This document shows positions 28,917 to 30,510 of a DNA stretch of 30,510 nt, piece by piece. The notes beneath the pieces are model-generated. The model made no database searches. It was given only the letters and a program-made list of their open reading frames with translations, and was not told the DNA's origin. Position 1 is the stretch's first letter, and each line of letters starts with the position of its first letter. The stretch is from positions 1 to 30,510 of IMG/VR virus record IMGVR_UViG_3300027851_000093. One strand, written 5' to 3'. Both the position numbers and the translations under genes were made by a program. This DNA is from a virus.

Positions 28917-29188
28917 TACAGCACCTGCGGGGCGAAGGGTATGTCTTCGCCAAGGTCGGCGTTGCCGCGCCCGCCTGCGCCGTAGCCGGACTGTTGCGAC
29001 TGCTGGCGTTCCTCGCGCGGGGGCGACATCAGCACCATCACGCGCCCGTCAGCGTCGGGCAGGGGAAGCGCGTCAAACACAAGCTGAAAGCCGTCGCCGT
29101 TCTTCGTGGGAAAGGCGCTGCCCACGTTGATCCAGAATGTTTTGTCATTGCGCTTGCGGGGCGATGTGAGCGTGTAGCGGGTGGTCAT
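28916..29188 (-). CDS. 90-aa SSB-like small protein
   Basis: This protein starts MTTRYTLTSPRKRNDKTFWI and then has VGSAFPTKNGDGFQLVFDAL followed by PLPDADGRVMVLMSPP, the core of a small beta protein I recall from Rhodobacterales phages. A Gln/Gly-rich linker leads to GEDIPFAPQVL, which resembles the acidic tip (DDIPF) by which single-strand DNA-binding proteins recruit partners, although here it is seven residues short of the end. With ERF, exonuclease and NinB beside it, a single-strand DNA-binding role is a reasonable guess. It overlaps the exonuclease gene by ATGA. Confidence 0.55.
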   Translation of the reverse strand: MTTRYTLTSPRKRNDKTFWINVGSAFPTKNGDGFQLVFDALPLPDADGRVMVLMSPPREERQQSQQSGYGAGGRGNADLGEDIPFAPQVL

Positions 29189-29826
29189 GCGGCTTGCTCC
29201 ATGTTGTAGCGTGTGCGAAGGGCTTCAACCTTCGCGTCAAGTTCGTTTAGAAAGGCGCGGATTTCGCTTTCCATTTCGGCAATGAAAGCGTCGTCGCGGT
29301 GAACGCGGGAAACCCAAATCTGCATTGCGTCTGGCAGGCGTGGATCAAAGCTAACGAAGTCGCACCACGCGCGGCCAGTGCAGGCCATTTGCGCCTGCAT
29401 CTGCGTGACGTATTTCCCCGGCACAGTTTCCGTCAGCAGCGTTTCAATGTGCGTCGAGGTGTTTGGGCATTTGATTTCCACAAGCCCATCGTCAGCCACC
29501 AGCCCGTCAGGCGATGCGCCAAAATGCTGGATTGCGCCGTGCAGGACAAAGCCCGTCTCGATCACAGGGCGATCCATCAGTATTTCATAGGCGGCGCGGG
29601 CCTGCGGCTCAGTGTCCGTTCCCCACTGCATCGCGGCGTTGCTAAACCGATCCGCTTGCTGTCCGGTCAGGCGTTCAACCACTAGTTCTGCCATGTAGTT
29701 GGCGCGGCTGGCGCTGTATCCTGTCTTGGTCTTTGCCATCAGATCGGCAACGCGCGACCCGGTGACTTTGCCGAGGCGGGCGGCAAACCACGCCTCGGTG
29801 CGCTGATCGTCACTGAGCGGCAACAT
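29185..29826 (-). CDS. YqaJ/lambda-type recombination exonuclease
   Basis: This 213-aa enzyme should degrade one DNA strand to leave single strands for annealing. Motifs are the helix TEAWFAARLGKVTGSR at 10-25, GTDTEPQARAAYE near 69-81, then GASPDGLVADDGLVEIKCPN near 103-122, where the Asp and the E-x-K give the metal site, and QMQAQMACTGRAWCDFVSFD at 142-161. These are the standard elements of the YqaJ viral recombinase fold. It follows the ERF gene with a 17-base overlap, forming an annealing protein plus exonuclease pair. Confidence 0.88.
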   Translation of the reverse strand: MLPLSDDQRTEAWFAARLGKVTGSRVADLMAKTKTGYSASRANYMAELVVERLTGQQADRFSNAAMQWGTDTEPQARAAYEILMDRPVIETGFVLHGAIQHFGASPDGLVADDGLVEIKCPNTSTHIETLLTETVPGKYVTQMQAQMACTGRAWCDFVSFDPRLPDAMQIWVSRVHRDDAFIAEMESEIRAFLNELDAKVEALRTRYNMEQAA

Positions 29827-30421
29827 CGGTTGCCTCCATCATCTGCGCGGCCTTCTTGCGAAGCTGCGCCATCGCGCGATCCCATTGCTGGACATTCAAT
29901 TCTTCCAGCGTCTTCGCGCCAAGCCATTGGGCTAGCTTGGCCGCGTCTGTCCCCGTCTGTTCGATCAGATCATTCATCGCGATGAACTGATCCGCGTTGA
30001 TGTTCGGCGCGCGGACAGGCTCAGTGACAACTGGCGCGGCCTTGGAGGCGGCGTTGCCATCATCATCTTCGGGGGCGATGCCCGTGAGGCTTTCAACGCC
30101 GATGCGCTTGGCGTAGGTGGTGGCGGACTTCATGCCTTGCATGTTGTTGCGATCCACGATCAGCGGCACGTCGCAGTGAATGTGCGTGTCGGTCATGCCA
30201 TGCGAAAGCGTGGTCCGCATCATCAGGCCGTGTTCATCTCGGATCATGCTGTGATACATGGCGATGCCGTTTGCCGAGAGGGCAGGGACAACGACAGCCA
30301 CCACATCGGCAAGGTCGGCATACTTGGACTTGAAGGCCGGATTGACCGCGCCCTTGACGACCGTTCCCATGCCAGCCTGAGCGGCGGCAAGCGCGGCGTA
30401 AATGTTTTTGTGTTCGGTCAT
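29810..30421 (-). CDS. erf: ERF-family single-strand annealing protein
   Basis: This 203-aa protein matches ERF, which anneals complementary single strands during phage recombination. The family phrases are seen in order: NIYAALAAAQAGMG, NPAFKSKYADLADVV near 27-41, LSANGIAMYHSM near 48-59, TTLSHGM near 70-76, then MKSATTYAKRIGVESLTGIA near 97-116 and PEDDDGN at 117-123. The rest is a linker and a C-terminal helical tail (AKLAQWLGAKTLEELNVQQW). The start overlaps the previous gene as ATGA. Confidence 0.9.
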   Translation of the reverse strand: MTEHKNIYAALAAAQAGMGTVVKGAVNPAFKSKYADLADVVAVVVPALSANGIAMYHSMIRDEHGLMMRTTLSHGMTDTHIHCDVPLIVDRNNMQGMKSATTYAKRIGVESLTGIAPEDDDGNAASKAAPVVTEPVRAPNINADQFIAMNDLIEQTGTDAAKLAQWLGAKTLEELNVQQWDRAMAQLRKKAAQMMEATDVAAQ

Positions 30422-30510
30422 GGTGTCACCACTGAGAAAAAGAGGATCAGGGCATAGCAGACGGCCACAAGGGCCATCGCTTCGGTGAGGGCGGTGAGAT
30501 ACGCGCGGAT
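30418..30510 (-). CDS. Partial membrane protein at the right edge
   Basis: The frame is open from the window edge to a TGA at 30418-30420 that overlaps the ERF start (ATGA). The visible C-terminal 30 residues are IRAYLTALTEAMALVAVCYA, then LILFFSVVTP, a hydrophobic membrane-spanning end. It probably starts beyond the window; the only internal ATG would give a 19-aa peptide. No function can be assigned. Confidence 0.55.
   Translation of the reverse strand: MRAYLTALTEAMALVAVCYALILFFSVVTP

Noticed and set aside
1-30510. CRISPR array, tRNA genes, retron, toxin-antitoxin pair or insertion sequence
   Set aside because: No regularly spaced repeats, cloverleaf sequence, reverse transcriptase motif or transposase motif was found on reading either strand.

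Overview
The window is phage or prophage DNA from a temperate, short-tailed (podovirus-type) virus, most likely of an alphaproteobacterium near Rhodobacterales. Evidence for this is the GC-rich sequence, the dense packing of genes with ATGA/TGATG/GTGA overlaps, the SU10-like portal and capsid pair without contractile or long-tail genes, a run of glycine/glutamine-rich ejection-type proteins, and a head-spike base protein resembling the one of the Rhodobacter gene transfer agent. I assign the host group from remembered protein families, not from a search. No tRNA, rRNA, CRISPR array, replication initiator or repressor is visible.

Layout, plus strand. 1-605: a terminator and a GIY-YIG endonuclease. 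598-3240: terminase small and large subunits and a protein with an ADP-ribosyltransferase-like domain. 3250-11998: head-tail adaptor, glycine-rich fibre, a probable tail nozzle/stabilisation protein and several ejection-type proteins, including a lysozyme-like one. 11999-12239: an intergenic region with a candidate promoter, a terminator and a possible antisense membrane peptide. 12240-20518: portal, scaffold, major capsid protein, decoration-like protein, head-spike base, lectin-like protein and beta-helix tailspike. 20576-24542: lysis cassette (holin-like protein, muramidase, Rz/Rz1-like pair) followed by a small accessory set with a secreted protein and an HTH-metallophosphoesterase.

Layout, minus strand. 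From the right edge down to 24710 runs a coupled operon: partial membrane protein, ERF annealing protein, YqaJ-type exonuclease, SSB-like small protein, a 63-aa protein, NinB, HNH-AP2 endonuclease, Ref-like nuclease, four uncharacterised proteins, a 57-aa excisionase-like candidate and a tyrosine integrase as the last gene. The plus and minus blocks converge on 24543-24709, which is rich in inverted repeats and is the best candidate for attP and/or convergent termination.

The most striking feature is the load of homing-type endonucleases and how they were accommodated. An HNH gene has split the muramidase gene immediately after its catalytic HEG motif. The old first 17 codons remain in place at 20857, and a diverged copy of the same 17 codons downstream of the insert restores an intact muramidase. 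A second HNH gene sits between ninB and the ref-like gene, bounded by 9-bp direct repeats (GCCGCATGA on the coding strand), so the ATGA coupling is kept on both sides. A GIY-YIG gene sits between a terminator and the terminase genes.
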